Assembly (NCBI GenBank): GCA_000697665.1
Contig: KL197758.1
Span: 93,767-157,766, forward strand
Direction: 5' to 3'
DNA: 64,000 bases
From: Jaapia argillacea MUCL 33604
Lineage: Eukaryota > Basidiomycota > Agaricomycetes > Jaapiales > Jaapiaceae
In this document: one piece after another, positions 48,375-60,479 of the stretch
How the letters are laid out: every line of letters begins with the position of its first letter
Numbering within the stretch: position 1 is the stretch's first letter
Position numbers and translations under genes: made by a program
The notes under the pieces: model-generated
What the model saw: the letters and a program-made list of their open reading frames with translations, nothing else
What the model was told of the DNA's origin: nothing
The model's database searches: none

Positions 48375-51300
48375 GGGGTGCTTATTAGGCAAGGGGGGTG
48401 GTTCGAGTTGCTGAAGTATTCGCTGAGGAATGGATTTTCGTAGTTTCGCGAGGTGCGCTTTTATATGCATAGGGTTGGGGTTTTTGGTCATATATTCTGG
48501 AAGATTCGGGAGGCTTTCCATTGCTGCGCGTCTAGCGGCGATGTCTATCCAGAGTCGGGTCCATTCTTCCTCGGGTATTTGGAGTAATGCAAAGGTGAGT
48601 TTAATCAGTTTGGGGGATTTGGGATGTTTCTGATGGAAGGCCTTCACTAATTCGGATGAGTTTCAGAGGTTCTTCATGCCTTCCCAGGTATTTTCCGAGT
48701 CTGGGTATCCTTTCCAACGTACTAGGTACTTGACGGTCTTTTTCCCTTTTCCCGCGTATTTGGATTTGATGACTTCTTCTACTTCAAATTCTTCTTCCCC
48801 AGTGATCAAATCTGGTACGGGTCTTGGGTAATTCACGCCATGTTCGGTGGTTTCTTTGTACGGGGTTAATAGTCCTGCATGGAAGACCAGGTGTATTCTC
48901 CATGTCTTGGGTAACTTAAGTTGGTAGGTCCCTGATCCGACTATTGTTTCTATTTCGAAGGGGCCGTGTCGTTTGGGGGAGAGTTTGGCACTGGGATATT
49001 CCATTTTGACGTTCTTTCCTTCTAGCCAAACTGAATCTCTGACCTTGAAGTCAGGTCCCTTAGATCCGTATTTGTTGTTTTGGTTCTTCATTGCCTTGGC
49101 TGCTAGTTTAAGGCATGCTTCGGCTTCTTCTCTCGACTTCTTGAGCTCTTCCAGTCGTTGTTCAGCTGCTGGGACGTTGGGCGTGGGTTTAAATGAGGGT
49201 TTGACTTTTGCTTGGTATCCGTGCATGAGTTCGAAGGGTGTTTTCTTGGTTGCGGAGTGTATGCGTGTATTGTGGGACAGTTCGGCGGCGAATAGGAGCG
49301 AGGGCCAGTTGTTTTGAGCTCGGTTACAATATGCTCAGAGGAATATTTCTAGTTCCTGGTTGACCCTTTCGGTGGCTCCATCGGTTTCTGGGTGATACCC
49401 CGTGCTTAATGCCGATTTGATGTCAAGTCGATTGAATATGGTGCGGAGTACTTGGGACATGAATTGGGGTCCCCGGTCTGATATCATTTTGTCTGGTAGT
49501 CCATACCGTCTGAACGCGCCTTCGATGAGGATTTTTGCTGTCCCCTCGGCATCTATGGTTTTGTTGCAGGGTGTGAATATTACTGTTTTGGTAAAACAGT
49601 CGGTGAGGACGTGGATGGCGTCGAAACCATCTACTTCTGGGATGCCTGTGATGAAATCTTGTGTCATGATTTTGAAGGGTCGCGTTGGGATTTCGGTTGG
49701 GTGTAACGGTTCTTGTGTTGGATTGTTGTTTGGTTTGATGGATTGGCACGTCACGCATCCCTCGACGTAGTTTTTGACAAATATTGACATGCCCGGCCAC
49801 CAGTAATCTCGTTGTACGATCTCTAAGGTTTGTATCTTCCCGGATGTCCCATTAGGGTGGGATCGTGGCATGACTTTGCGACTTTTCGTCGTAGGTCCGT
49901 GTTTTTGGGGACGTATATCTTTCCTCGGTAAAGGATCAATCCGTCTTCCAGATTCCATTCTTCTAGTCCCTTGGTGAGCGAATGTGGCCCTTGTGTGCGA
50001 ATGGAGTTTAGTATGGCTGCTACTGATTCATCCAGCTCATTATTCTTTTTGATCTCTCCTTTTAGGTCTGAATCTCCTATTATCTGTACCTGTTCTTCAG
50101 GGTTTGTTGTTATTGCGTTCGTATTGCTAGTCAAATATGTCGTGCGATGATGGGGGAGTGTGTTGACGCGGTCCCTCGTCCTGTGATATTGATCCGTTTA
50201 GCGAAAAGTTGCAGGCCTAATAGTATTCTGTCCTGATTGTCGGTATCCACTCCCTTCTTATGGTCTTGTCGTCTCGAAAGACCGTTGGACTTGTTTGACT
50301 TCCCCAGTTTATGTATTAGTTCGAAGTCGAATCGTGTTAGGAATTGGGCCCATCTTGCCTGTCGCCGGCTCAGCTTCTGGGCATTTCAGAAGTATTCCAG
50401 ATTTTTGTGGTCGGTGTAGATTTTGATTTGGTGGGTACATCCCTCCAGATAGTGTCGCCATGCTTCCAAGGAGCGAATGATCGCAGGTAGTTCCTTGTTG
50501 TAGATGTCGTAATTCCTTTCTGCATCTGATAGGGACTTTGACAAATATGCTATGGGGTGCCACTTCCCGTCGTTCTCCAATTGCGTGAGAACAGCGCTGG
50601 TTGCGTAATCGGACGCGTCGCACTTGATTTGAAATGGTTTCGTGGTGTCTGGTGTTACCAGTGTGTGTTATGAGCGCCTTAGCGTTAGCGTAAGGTAGTA
50701 AATAAGGCTTGTAAGTCCTTTGGATACTTCTTGCTAACTAGTACTCAGGCTACGATGTTGAAGAGTAGAGGATGACGATGAGGGAGCGAACCGGTTGAAG
50801 GATACAACTAAAGCGCTGTATTGTTCAAGTGGACAAGCTACCGAATACAAAGTAGGTAGGTGTCCTTATATACTACAGGAACAATGGAATATCGAACAAT
50901 GTACTATAGACAATAACAAACTAGACAATGTCTAAGGACAATGATGAGTGAGTTAAAGTTCAGAACAATGACGACAAACAATGAAGATAGAACAATGAAG
51001 CAGAGAACAATGATGAGGCTGTACGAGGCTGTACAAGACGAGTCATTGGATGATATAAATAGTACAAGGTCCTAGATAAGATAATGTCCGAGATAAGATA
51101 GGATAAGATAGGATAAGATGAACGGATGCTAAGTATCATAGACAAGGGAAATGATACGAAAGCGAATGAAGTCCAATAAAAGAATGAAAACGACAGTAAA
51201 TCTACAAGTTCAGACGCGTTCACAACAGTGTGGGGGATGATGTGAATGCTGCCTTGAGTTTGTCAAATGCTTCTTGGCACTTGGCGGTCCAGTTCCATTC

Positions 51301-53060
51301 GTGTTCCTTTTTTGTTAATTCAAATAGCGGTTTGGCTATCTTTGAGAAGTCGCAAATGAATCGCCGGTAGAAATTGCAGAATCCTAGGAAGGACTGAACT
51401 TCCTTGACCTTTTTGGGTTCAGGCCATTCCATGATTCCAGCAACTTTAACTGGGTCCATTTCTACCAGGTTGTGGGAGACCATTAGGCCTAGGTATTCGA
51501 TTTTGGGGACTTCGAACGTGCATTTCTCTGGTTTTAGGAAGAGGTCGTTTTCTTCCAGAACCTTCAGTACTCGATGGAGTATTTGTCGATGTTTCGTCAT
51601 ATCCTGGGTGAAGATCAGGATGTTGTCCAAATATACTATGACGTGTCCCTCATCGATAAGATCTTTGAATAGTTTGTTCATCATTGTTTGGAAGGTTGCC
51701 CATGAGTTAGTTAACCCGAAGAACATAACTCGCGGTTTGTATAGCCCTCAGTTGGTTTTGAAGGCCACCTTCCATTCGTCCCCTTCCTTGATCCTTAGGT
51801 TGTTATATCCCCATCGTAGGTCCAGTTTCGAGTAGATTTTGGCTCCCTTTAGTTTGTCGATGAGCTTGGAGATGAGAGGTATTGGGTAGGTGTTCTTGAT
51901 GGTCATTGAATTTAGGTACTGGTAGTCTTGGATTGGTTGGAGTTTTCCGTCTTTCTTTTTCACGAAGAAGAAGGGGGAGGACAGCTGGGATTTCGATGGT
52001 CGAATGTACTTCTTTTCCAATTGTTCTTCTAGGAAGGTGTCGAGTTCCTTCTGTTCTGCCAGGGATAGGGGGTAGGTTTTACAGTTGATGGGCTTCCATC
52101 CTTCTTTTAGTTCTATCGCGTGATCCCATGGACGTTTTATCGGGAAGCGTTCTGATGCTTTTTCCTCAAAGACCTTTCTGTATTTCCAGTATTCCCTAGG
52201 TACCATTTCTTCTAGGGTTTTTTCTTTCTGTCCCCAGGCAGCTTTCTCTGCTAGTTCGATGGATTTGTTTCTGTGGGCCCTTGCTGCGATGATGATAGGG
52301 TGTTCTTCTTCTTCCGGGTCTTCGTCATCTTCAGGCAATGGATTTCCCATTAGTGCCCGATGTACTTTGATTCCTTGATAGGTCCATGGTTGTATTTCCT
52401 GGTCTGGATTTGTGGTTTCGTCTGTAGTCCATAATTCCGTGGGGAGTGTTTTCTGCTTCTTGTGTTTCTGTATTTTGGTTCTAGTTTTTTCGATCATGAT
52501 GGGTTCCATGTCGTGGTTTTGGGTTTTTGGGACTGGTTTGGCTTGTGCGGAGATGGGTCCTTGTTAGATCCAGCACGTGTCTGGACATCGGCTGAGATTG
52601 AGGGTGTAGGTTTGCCAGTCTATTTCGGGGTTATGCTCTAGTAACCAATCGCTTCTGAGTATGACGTTCTCTCTTCCTATATTGGTCACATAGAACTGGT
52701 TGTTTTCCGTGTGGGTCCCTTTGTCTTGTCCATGGATTCGGACTCCCAGCTCGATGTAGTAGTGGATTTCTCCATTCGCATTTTTGGAATCATCAACGTT
52801 ATGGACTGGGATTCGGGTTGGCAATTTCTGAAGATTCATTTGTTTGTTGATAGTGTATTCGTAGCTGATTAAGTTTCCGGTGGCCCCGCTGTCGATCAGG
52901 GCTTTGGTGGTGGCGGTTCAATTCCTTCTGATAAGTTCGATCTGGATACGTAGGGATGGGGTTCCCAAATTCTTTAGAGTGGAAATAGATAATGATTCGG
53001 GGGTATCCAAGACTTGGTATCGATTAAAGGAATCTCATTTAACCTTCTCGTTCGCCACAG
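48375..53060 (-). pseudogene. pol: Pol of chromovirus copy 2, split by a solo LTR
   Basis: On the minus strand: a protease region with VTNIGRENVI and the conserved tail EHNPEIDWQTYTLNLS (52.56-52.84 kb); RT with [39 protein letters not shown] and the active site VIVYLDNILIFTQ (51.63 kb; the second catalytic Asp of YLDD is Asn, so this copy's RT is probably dead); RNase H TDHKNLEYF; integrase KNYVEGCVTCQSIKPN, TQDFITGIPEVDGFDAIHVL and SDRGPQFMS; then the chromodomain EEVIKSKYAGKGKKTVKYLV and RWKGYPDSENTWEG (about 48.68 kb). The 562-bp solo LTR at 50666-51227 interrupts it at SSPTLL/VTPDTTK. Stops include TGA near 49335 and near 51750. Confidence 0.9.
50666..51227. repeat. Solo LTR of a different family, nested in copy 2 pol
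   Basis: A 562-bp sequence from TGTTATGAGCG to GTTCACAACA, flanked by GTGTG on both sides (50661-50665 and 51228-51232), with no internal region. It interrupts RT/RNase H coding. A solo LTR arises when two LTRs of one insertion recombine. Its inner sequence shares short motifs with the copy 2 LTR (CTTAGCGTTAGCG, GGCTTGTAAGTCCTTT), so the families are related but distinct. Confidence 0.9.
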
Positions 53061-53072
53061 GCAGAAGGTGGT

Positions 53073-54305
53073 TTAAAAACCCAATTTAGTGAACTCCTCT
53101 TTCACTGTTTGTACTACTTCCCATCTGTTATCCTCCGCCGTGTCCTGTAAGAGATTCCTGATCTCTTTTCCCACATCCCTCGGTTCTTCTTCCTTTTCTT
53201 CCCCTACTTCAACGACTCTTGTTTGGAAGCGCCTTTTGAAGGGTTTCTTTCGTTTGTCCAGGCAGTCGCAGGAGAAGTGTCTGGGTTTCCTGCAGTAGAA
53301 GCATGCATTAGTGTCCCTTAACTTCTTGTGTTCTTGATCATCCAGTCGTCTGAACTGTCTGGTGTGTCGATTCCTTCCGAAGCGGGTGGCGTCTATGTCC
53401 ATGGGGACGCCTTCCAATTGGTAGGGGCGTTGATAGTGGGGGGTGGGGTCGTCGGGGTATATAGGTTTGGCCGATTGGAATCTCCAGGATTTTTCAGCAG
53501 CAGCTTGTTGCCAGAGAAGATCTTCTTGAATGGCAGCGGCTTTGAAATTGGCGTAGTTAGAAGGCGGAGTGGGGAGATGAATGATGGCATGAAGGATATC
53601 CCAATTGAGTCCCTTTTTGAAGTATTCGAGTAGGGCCGTGTCGTTAAACTCGGTGTAGCAGGCTAGGTCCTTGAATTTGGCGACGTAGTCGTCGACGGAG
53701 GATCTACCTTGTTGCAAATTCTGAATCTGCATCCTTGCAGTTCCTCCTTTGTCTAACTCTTTGAACGCGTCTTTGACGTGAGTGATAAACTCGTCCCAGG
53801 AATCTTTGCTTCCATCTGCCTTGGTATAGGGGCTGGTGGGTTTTTCGTAATCCTTGATATATTTCATTGCCCAAGAACCGGCGGTACCTTCCTTCATGAA
53901 GGAGAGGGTGTAGGCGATTTTGGCCCATTCGTTTTTGAAGTCATCTGGATTGGCTCCAATGTTAAGTTTAACTTCTTGAACGAATTTGTCAGTCCGTCGG
54001 CAATCGCTGGTGAAGACTGATGGTGGGGCGAGTTTAGGTCCTTTGTTGGTGGCGCCAGACATGATGTTGACGGTGGCGGGTCTGGGTGGGGGTGACGGAG
54101 GTGGTGGAGGTGATGGCAGAACAGGAGAGATCTGGGGTTGGGGATTTGGGGTATATACGGGGTAGTTAGGTGGGTCGGGGGGAGGTGTGTTATGGACAGG
54201 AACTGCTTCTTCAGAATAGGTTTGCTGGGTAGGAGGGTCCTGTGTTGGGGAGTGTGAATTCTTGGGCTCTTCGGTGATGGGGGGTTCGGCGGGTTGAGTT
54301 TCCAC
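53073..54305 (-). CDS. gag: Gag of chromovirus copy 2
   Basis: An uninterrupted frame of 410 codons from ATG 54305 (METQPAEPPITEEPKNSHSP). The Pro-rich start is followed by a capsid-like core (FTSDCRRTDKFVQEVKLNIG, EGTAGSWAMKYIKDYEKPTS, LQQGRSSVDDYVAKFKDLAC) and a CCHC knuckle CFYCRKPRHFSCDC (53.28 kb), ending VKEEFTKLGF. The frame can be read further upstream to about 54.9 kb, as in copy 1, so the true start may be earlier. It packages element RNA and forms particles in the family. It is the best-preserved Gag in the window. Confidence 0.88.
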   Translation of the reverse strand: METQPAEPPITEEPKNSHSPTQDPPTQQTYSEEAVPVHNTPPPDPPNYPVYTPNPQPQISPVLPSPPPPPSPPPRPATVNIMSGATNKGPKLAPPSVFTSDCRRTDKFVQEVKLNIGANPDDFKNEWAKIAYTLSFMKEGTAGSWAMKYIKDYEKPTSPYTKADGSKDSWDEFITHVKDAFKELDKGGTARMQIQNLQQGRSSVDDYVAKFKDLACYTEFNDTALLEYFKKGLNWDILHAIIHLPTPPSNYANFKAAAIQEDLLWQQAAAEKSWRFQSAKPIYPDDPTPHYQRPYQLEGVPMDIDATRFGRNRHTRQFRRLDDQEHKKLRDTNACFYCRKPRHFSCDCLDKRKKPFKRRFQTRVVEVGEEKEEEPRDVGKEIRNLLQDTAEDNRWEVVQTVKEEFTKLGF

Positions 54306-55082
54306 TTCTTCCTCAGTGGTTGAGTGGTCGTCGTCTGATGCTTCTGGGGCTCAGTAAGATGTTCTAGAAGCAGTTCTAGACACAGCTTCTCGTAGTTCTT
54401 GTAGTCCTCGATCGCTGCCAACAGATTGTCTGCTTGGTTGCCGCGATGGGGGTTTGGGTCAAGGGGTTCCTCCTCCAGAGACTCTTTGATAGGGGTTAGA
54501 CCATGGGGGTTGAGTGGATGATGACACAACAAGTGGGGCGGGGGAGGCAATCGGAGGTGATACTGGGCTAGTTGGGGTTTGAGCGACGGCGAGAGGGTTT
54601 GGTAATAATTCCGGGTGTATTCGAAGGTATTTGTCGAGAGTGGGAAGATCGGGGTTAAAGGGGAACTTGGTGGGTGTTTTGAAAAGGTTGAATTTGCCGC
54701 TTTCGTCAAGGACGAAGGGTTGTCGGTTGTAGTAGAAGAGACTGGTGGTTTGGTCAAAGCAGATTTTCGATTTGACGTTGTTGGTGTATCTGCCGTATTT
54801 GAGTTCTGTAAAGGTAGGTGGGGGTGTTCTTTCCGGAAGATCGTGTCGATCGTACTGGGAGATGAAGTTGGGATCAATCTTGGCGAGTGTGGGAAGGTGG
54901 AGGGACTAGTTCAATGTGTTGTCGGTGGAGTAGCTCTACTTCTTCTGCTTGTCAGCATATTCTTTCGATGATATTATTGATTCGTGCGCGGAGGGTGGTG
55001 AGGTCGTTTGAAACGATGTGGAGTTGGTGGTGCAGCTGGTCGAGTTCTTGGGTGACAAGTAGAAACACGCTTAGAAAGGTGT

Positions 55083-55390
55083 CTATGTGGATCCTGACTT
55101 CTGCCAGTTTTGTGATCCGCTGATGGCCTGAAGTACCATTAGAATTTGTGCGAGTTTGGAGTGTTTCCTAACTCGTCGTTTCTTGGGGGGTGGTGCGTAG
55201 TATTGGGTGGCGACAGGGGATAATGCCGTGGGGGTCTCTAGTTGCGGTCTACCGACAGGATAAAGGGTGTGTGTGACTCGTCGCTTGACGAACACAAGCT
55301 GTTTATTGTCGGAGCGTTGTACTAGGAATAAGGGTCGAATATTGATGGTGCCGACGATGCTGGGGCGGGGTTCGTTGGTTATGACAATGC
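55083..55390 (-). other. Leader ORF of copy 2 with nuclear-localisation-like motif
   Basis: The minus strand reads RPLFLVQRSDNKQLVFVKRR, VTHTLYPVGRPQLETPTALS, then APPPKKRRVRKHSKLAQIL and ends GSQNWQKSGST at 55083. No ATG precedes it in frame, so it may be expressed by splicing or non-AUG initiation, or be part of Gag. It matches copy 1 at 31370-31675. Confidence 0.5.
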
Positions 55391-55474
55391 GATACGATTC
55401 CAGGGTGGGGGATGTCGCAGATCCTGACTGCGTTGGTGTCGTAGGGTGAGTAGGGTGTAGAAAGCTTGTCCAAG

Positions 55475-55959
55475 TGTTACGAGCGTCTTAGCGTTAGTGA
55501 AGATAGCGAGTAAGACTTGTAAGTCCTTTGGGTATTTCGCTTACCAGATACTCAGGCTACAACAGTGAAGGCGGTAGAGGATGACAAATGAGAGCAAACC
55601 AGTTGAAGGGTACAGGCTAAGATGCTGTATTGTTCAAGTGGACAAGCTTAAGGAATACAGGAGAGTGAGAGTGCCTTATATACTAGGATCAGGAAGAGAG
55701 AACATAGTAGAATGGTATAGAAGGTGCTAAGAATAGTGTCCAGGGAATACAAGAGAACATGATGGAAAGATAGAGAATAAGGTGGAAGGTCCAGAGGATC
55801 GGTAACCGGCCGAATGAGGTATAGGACAAAGGCCAAGTTAATAATAGTATGGCAAGATATAAATAGAATGAGTCTGAGGGAAGACGTGATAAGACAAGAT
55901 AAGATGTCCGAGATCAGATAAGATAATAAAAAATGAAATGGGTATACAAAGTCGTAACA
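55475..55959 (-). repeat. 5' LTR of chromovirus copy 2
   Basis: 485 bp, 98% identical to 46415-46899. The second CGCAC duplication follows at 55960-55964. Confidence 0.94.
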
Positions 55960-57271
55960 CGCACCCGCAACTGAAGCAATTTTGCGTTCCGCTTGCCAGA
56001 TGTCTCAGTCAAGTGGTTTGATTGATCACTGGACACTCTCGACAAACTTGTCATCGTTGATGAGAGTACCATCTCTTGGTACTCTCTCTTTGGTTCTGGA
56101 TGATTGCGGCTCGGTAGTTAAGACAATGGCACCGCCTTCAGGTGACCTTGTCTCTTCCAACCCATTCACAGATGTGGATGATGTGTTGAGGCGACGTGCC
56201 TCAGATGTACTCCCACTGTTTCGATGTCCTGATCTCCAATATCCAATACCTGTATTGAGTGCTAGTTGGACAGACAGACGACCTGACGTTGGTCTCTCCC
56301 TGTCAGTTCCATCTCCAGGTGTCAGAAACCTATTGACATTGAGTGGGACACCCGCCATGGGGGTTCTTTCTCCAACAGCAGGGAAGTTGAATCCTTCTCA
56401 TGAAGGATGTCTGGAATAGTTGGCAACAGCACTGGCCCCAAGGTTATACCGTACTGTACCAATTCACGACTCTAGTGTGGAGTTATTGGTGAACACGGGG
56501 ACACCTCCAATGTGCACATCAAATGTCAATGTACATGCTAGAGTACCATCATCTCGACGTTGTCCGGGGCTGGCCAACTGCATGATGGAGAGTAGGCTGC
56601 TCAGCTGCCTGGATTCATCAGCCCACATTAACCTCAGTGGGGCTGCTGGTCAACCCTCACACCGAGATGAAACTAACAATAAACTTATCGCGGCTAGTCG
56701 AGCCCTGTCGAGTCAAACTCTTGACACTTCTGAGAGTTGTGCAAATATGGATGATGGGACTATTACTTCCCATTGTCGCTCGCCTTGTATTCTAGTCAAA
56801 GTACCTAAGATCACTTGTGGTACTCATTGTAATCGTGCTGTCTTACTCAGTGATACTCACATCGATTCGGCGATAACCGACGTATTGGGTGCAAGGCCGT
56901 TTGGGGCAGTGCCAAGAATTGCTACTCGTCCTTGGTTGTCAAACCTCAAGAAACACTCAGATGGTTATATTGGCACTCGTCCACCTCATCGTCGACCCTC
57001 TGATTATTCCACAACTGGTGCTACGTATCTGAGTACTCCTGAATCCTCCAAGCACTTGTCGAATGTGCTGGATGGTGTCCCCTCTCATTCTCGGTCCTCA
57101 TCCCCTGGAAGACCTCTGAATTGCAACATTGTGTCTCCTCATTGTACGCAGTTGCCGAAGCCTTATCTCAAATCTCCTGTGGTTAGCGCAAGTGTGCAAT
57201 CCTCTGTTACTGCCCAGTTCCCCTCATCAATGATTGAGGAGTGTTCCAACCATAGCAGTTCGAACACTCAG

Positions 57272-57630
57272 GTAGTGATGTTGAGGGCCCGGCTCAGTCA
57301 CAGGCCCGTCACAAAGCCCTGGAAAGCCCGACAGCGACTTCTGGCTACTGCATCATCAACCCTCGTTTTTACGACAAATCTTTATGAGATCCGGGAAGCT
57401 GGCTGAAATCTGCACCTGATTGGATACTCAAAACATTTTATTTCCATGTTTGGAAATTTATTGGGTCAGAATTTGAAATTTTGATTTTTCAATCCCAATT
57501 GGGCTCTCCTTTCTGGTTTTGGATATATTTTTGTCAATGGTATCCGTGAAGTTGCCAGAGCATGACGGCAATCGGGCTTTTCAGGGCTTTCCCAGGGCTT
57601 GTCACAAAGCCAGGCCCTCAACATCACTAC
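57272..57630. mobile_element. MITE-like insertion with terminal inverted repeats
   Basis: 359 bp starting GTAGTGATGTTGAGGGCC and ending with the complementary GGCCCTCAACATCACTAC. Imperfect inverted arms of about 75 bp (GCC CTG GAA AGC CC faces GGGCTTTCCCAGGGC). ACTCAG stands directly before (57266-57271) and after it (57631-57636). Removing the element and one ACTCAG joins the outer element's frame in phase (NTQ to AVSDKRSHV), which confirms the insertion. No transposase inside, so it is non-autonomous. The superfamily is unclear. Confidence 0.78.
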
Positions 57631-60479
57631 ACTCAGGCAGTATCGGACAAGCGTTCTCATGTTCACTTCATGGAAGTTGGTGGAATTGACCCTGGATCCC
57701 TTCATGGATCTAAGGTACTTCCGACCGCAAAGTTATTGGTCGTACATTCGCACCCTTGACCCTTGTTAAAATCCGCTGATCTTGGTGCTGCTCCTCTGGG
57801 AGTGATTTGGACTACTACCTCAGCTCCTTCTCTGCCTCAAGCTGGGGTTGATATTCCCCCCAATCACACCCATTCCTCCTTTCTCAAGGAGCCTCCCAAC
57901 TTCGGGAAGACGACGCATCACTCAGCATTGTCACATCACTCCCGATCCTCAACTCTGAACCACGACGATCTTCCACTTGCAGTGCCACGAGCTCACAATC
58001 GAGGCAACACTGTCAATACACCACTTGTTTGACCCTCTTCTACACATTTGCAGCTCTCACATCTGGAAGAACCTTTGAGTTCGGGTATTGTGACCTGTTA
58101 CAATTCGTTACATCAGGATTCTCGTGTGTCCTCTTGAGAGCACCACATCGTTGTTGAACCTCAACCCTCGAGGAGGTCGAAGCTCTCTGCAGCTGCCCTC
58201 GATCCTGATCTCACACTCCCCGAGCTCTCGTTGTGTCGCGTCGCATTGTTTCGAGATTTGCCTTTTACGCGTGCTCAGTCTACTGATCAACGTGATCATT
58301 TCAAACTGGAACCAAGCGGATTACCTGGGAATGGGGAGATGATAGGAACCAGTGTTAGGTCTCACAAAAAGAGTCCTGGTGAGCACGTCGGTATCACTGC
58401 TGATTTCGATCCTTGTATCTGACGAGGTGCTAGTGTCAATCTGGCGCCTCCTGCCATCAAACTCAGTGACCCTCACCCAGGTGTGTATCCACCCAATTTG
58501 TTTCTCGTTGATCAATCAGTTTCTAGTCGAGGATCGGCCTTGAGCCACCACCCCTCAATCGCCATTAGTTATGCATCTCAAATGGCAGGAGGTGATACGG
58601 AAGTGCACATTGCCGCCACCACCTCCAAGTCTCATTGAGTTGCTTTGGAAGCACTTGATGCACGTCAGGAGGCTGATACCCAATGCCTCCAGGGTCGATT
58701 TAAGAGCATTCATTGCTCTGCGTTGGCTCCTGGCTCGTTGCATAAACGTCCAAGAGGCGTTAACCCCGTCTCTACTAGTGGTATAACTGGTTCCATCAGG
58801 GTGTTATCTCCACCCAATCTTATACATAGCTCACCTCGAGTGAAACCAATGGCACCAACGAGGACACCCACCATGGGGGTTCTCGTTTCGTCAACCTGTT
58901 ATCTGGTGTCCTCTTTGTGTATAGATGATCGTGATGTGTCTGTATCAACGAGGGTACCGAAATCAGGTACTCTCGATTCGTTCACAGATGATCCCCAGTA
59001 TCTTGGACATCCGACTCAGGTGATTCACGACCCTTGTGTTGTTAAGGGTGATGCCTTGACAAGTCAGTATAGCTGCGGTGTACCTGGCTCTACCAGGATG
59101 CTATATCAGTCCAAGCTCGTGCAAAGCTTGTCTCATGTAACACCAATGGCATTGAGTAGGACACCCATCGAGGGGGTTCTTTCTCTGACAATGGGGAAGT
59201 TGCCCCCCTCTCGTGAAGTAGGTTCGTCATCACCGACGAGAGCACCAGTGTTACCCAAGTTTGATCATGCTCTATCATTCCGTGGCTCCTGTACAGAGTC
59301 ATTGCCGTTTGGAGCTGCAACCTCAGCGCCTGGAGTGTCTACTTCGAATGCCAATATCTGTATTAGACCACATTCCCGCGATCATCATTTTGCTATTGGC
59401 ATAAGGGATAGTCGATTGCCAAGCAACCCAAGCTCATTGGAGCAACTGGATCTGAGTGAAACTAGCTTGCAAAGTCAACCTCTGTACTGAGATGAGGTTT
59501 ATGACCATTGTATTGCTGTGACTCGAGCTCTGTCAATACCAACTCCAACTCTGAGGGTCTCTGACACATCAGGGACTGTTATCCCCTGTGTTCGACCCTC
59601 TATTACTGTTGAAGCACCTAGGATTGCAAGCCGTCATGATCGTGTTGTCTCACTTGGCGACCCTCATGCCGACTCGGTGGCAATTGGTGCTGTGGATGCG
59701 AAGCCACTTCGAGCGTCGAACCTGGCTGCGAACAATATGACATCAGTCCCGAATCATTGTGCTCAGTTACCATGCCTGGTGGAATCGTCAAGTGGCAGTA
59801 CCGCGCCTCGTCAACCTTCGTGCTCACAGTACCACGAGAAACTTCGCGATCTTGGTGGTTCAACGACTCATGTCAATCCAACTTGCTGTTCTCAGTTATC
59901 ATGTCCAGGAAAACCTCTGGATGGTGATCCTGTGAAGATTCTTTGTGCTACGCCACCCAGTTCTCATCTCAAGTCCTCTGTGACTCGTGCTGTCAACACA
60001 GTCGCTGTATCTGGCTGAGCCCCAAATTCATCTGCAAATGCAGATGCTCAAATCTCCATCCCTGCTCAGCCCTTACTTGCTCTGGCAGAGGATTTTTCTG
60101 ATCGTGGTACTTTGCCAATTGGTGTCTATCCACTTCACAGCTCTCTGATCGAACACCTGGTGACAAGTGCTAATGATGTACAATCACCCTGAGCAACGAA
60201 TTTGGTTGCAGGTGTGAATGCACGGGTTCGATCCTCACGCTCTTCGCAAGAGAAATACTTTGATTCTGGCACCATTGCTCATCGAGGCGAACCAATCCAA
60301 CAGCTACATCCAAGGTCTCCTGTGCTAGGTGTCACTCCTGATCTCTGTCTTGGACCCTCAGACTTATCACCTACGTGCATTCGTCATCCTCATGTCAACT
60401 CTCGAGCTGGTATTGGTGCTGGTGATGACTGGTGCCGTCGAGCCACGAGACCACATATGAAAGGGAATGCCTTCGCTGT

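Larger units (their letters stand above)
46415..55959 (-). mobile_element. Ty3/Gypsy chromovirus copy 2, nested in the outer element
   Basis: A 9545-bp element in reverse orientation with 485-bp LTRs and the 5-bp duplication CGCAC. It has the same gene order and ORF3 as copy 1 and belongs to the same family, but its LTR is 20 bp longer and diverged. Coding damage is lighter: isolated TGA codons such as those near 49335 and 51750, a frameshift late in ORF3 and a 562-bp solo LTR inside the RT/RNase H region. The two LTRs differ at only nine positions, all CpG-type transitions. Confidence 0.95.

Noticed and set aside
57562-57630. Apparent protein frame entering the right end of the 359-bp inverted-repeat element
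   Set aside because: The frame continues from the outer element only after the ACTCAG duplication. The part inside the insertion is chance readthrough.
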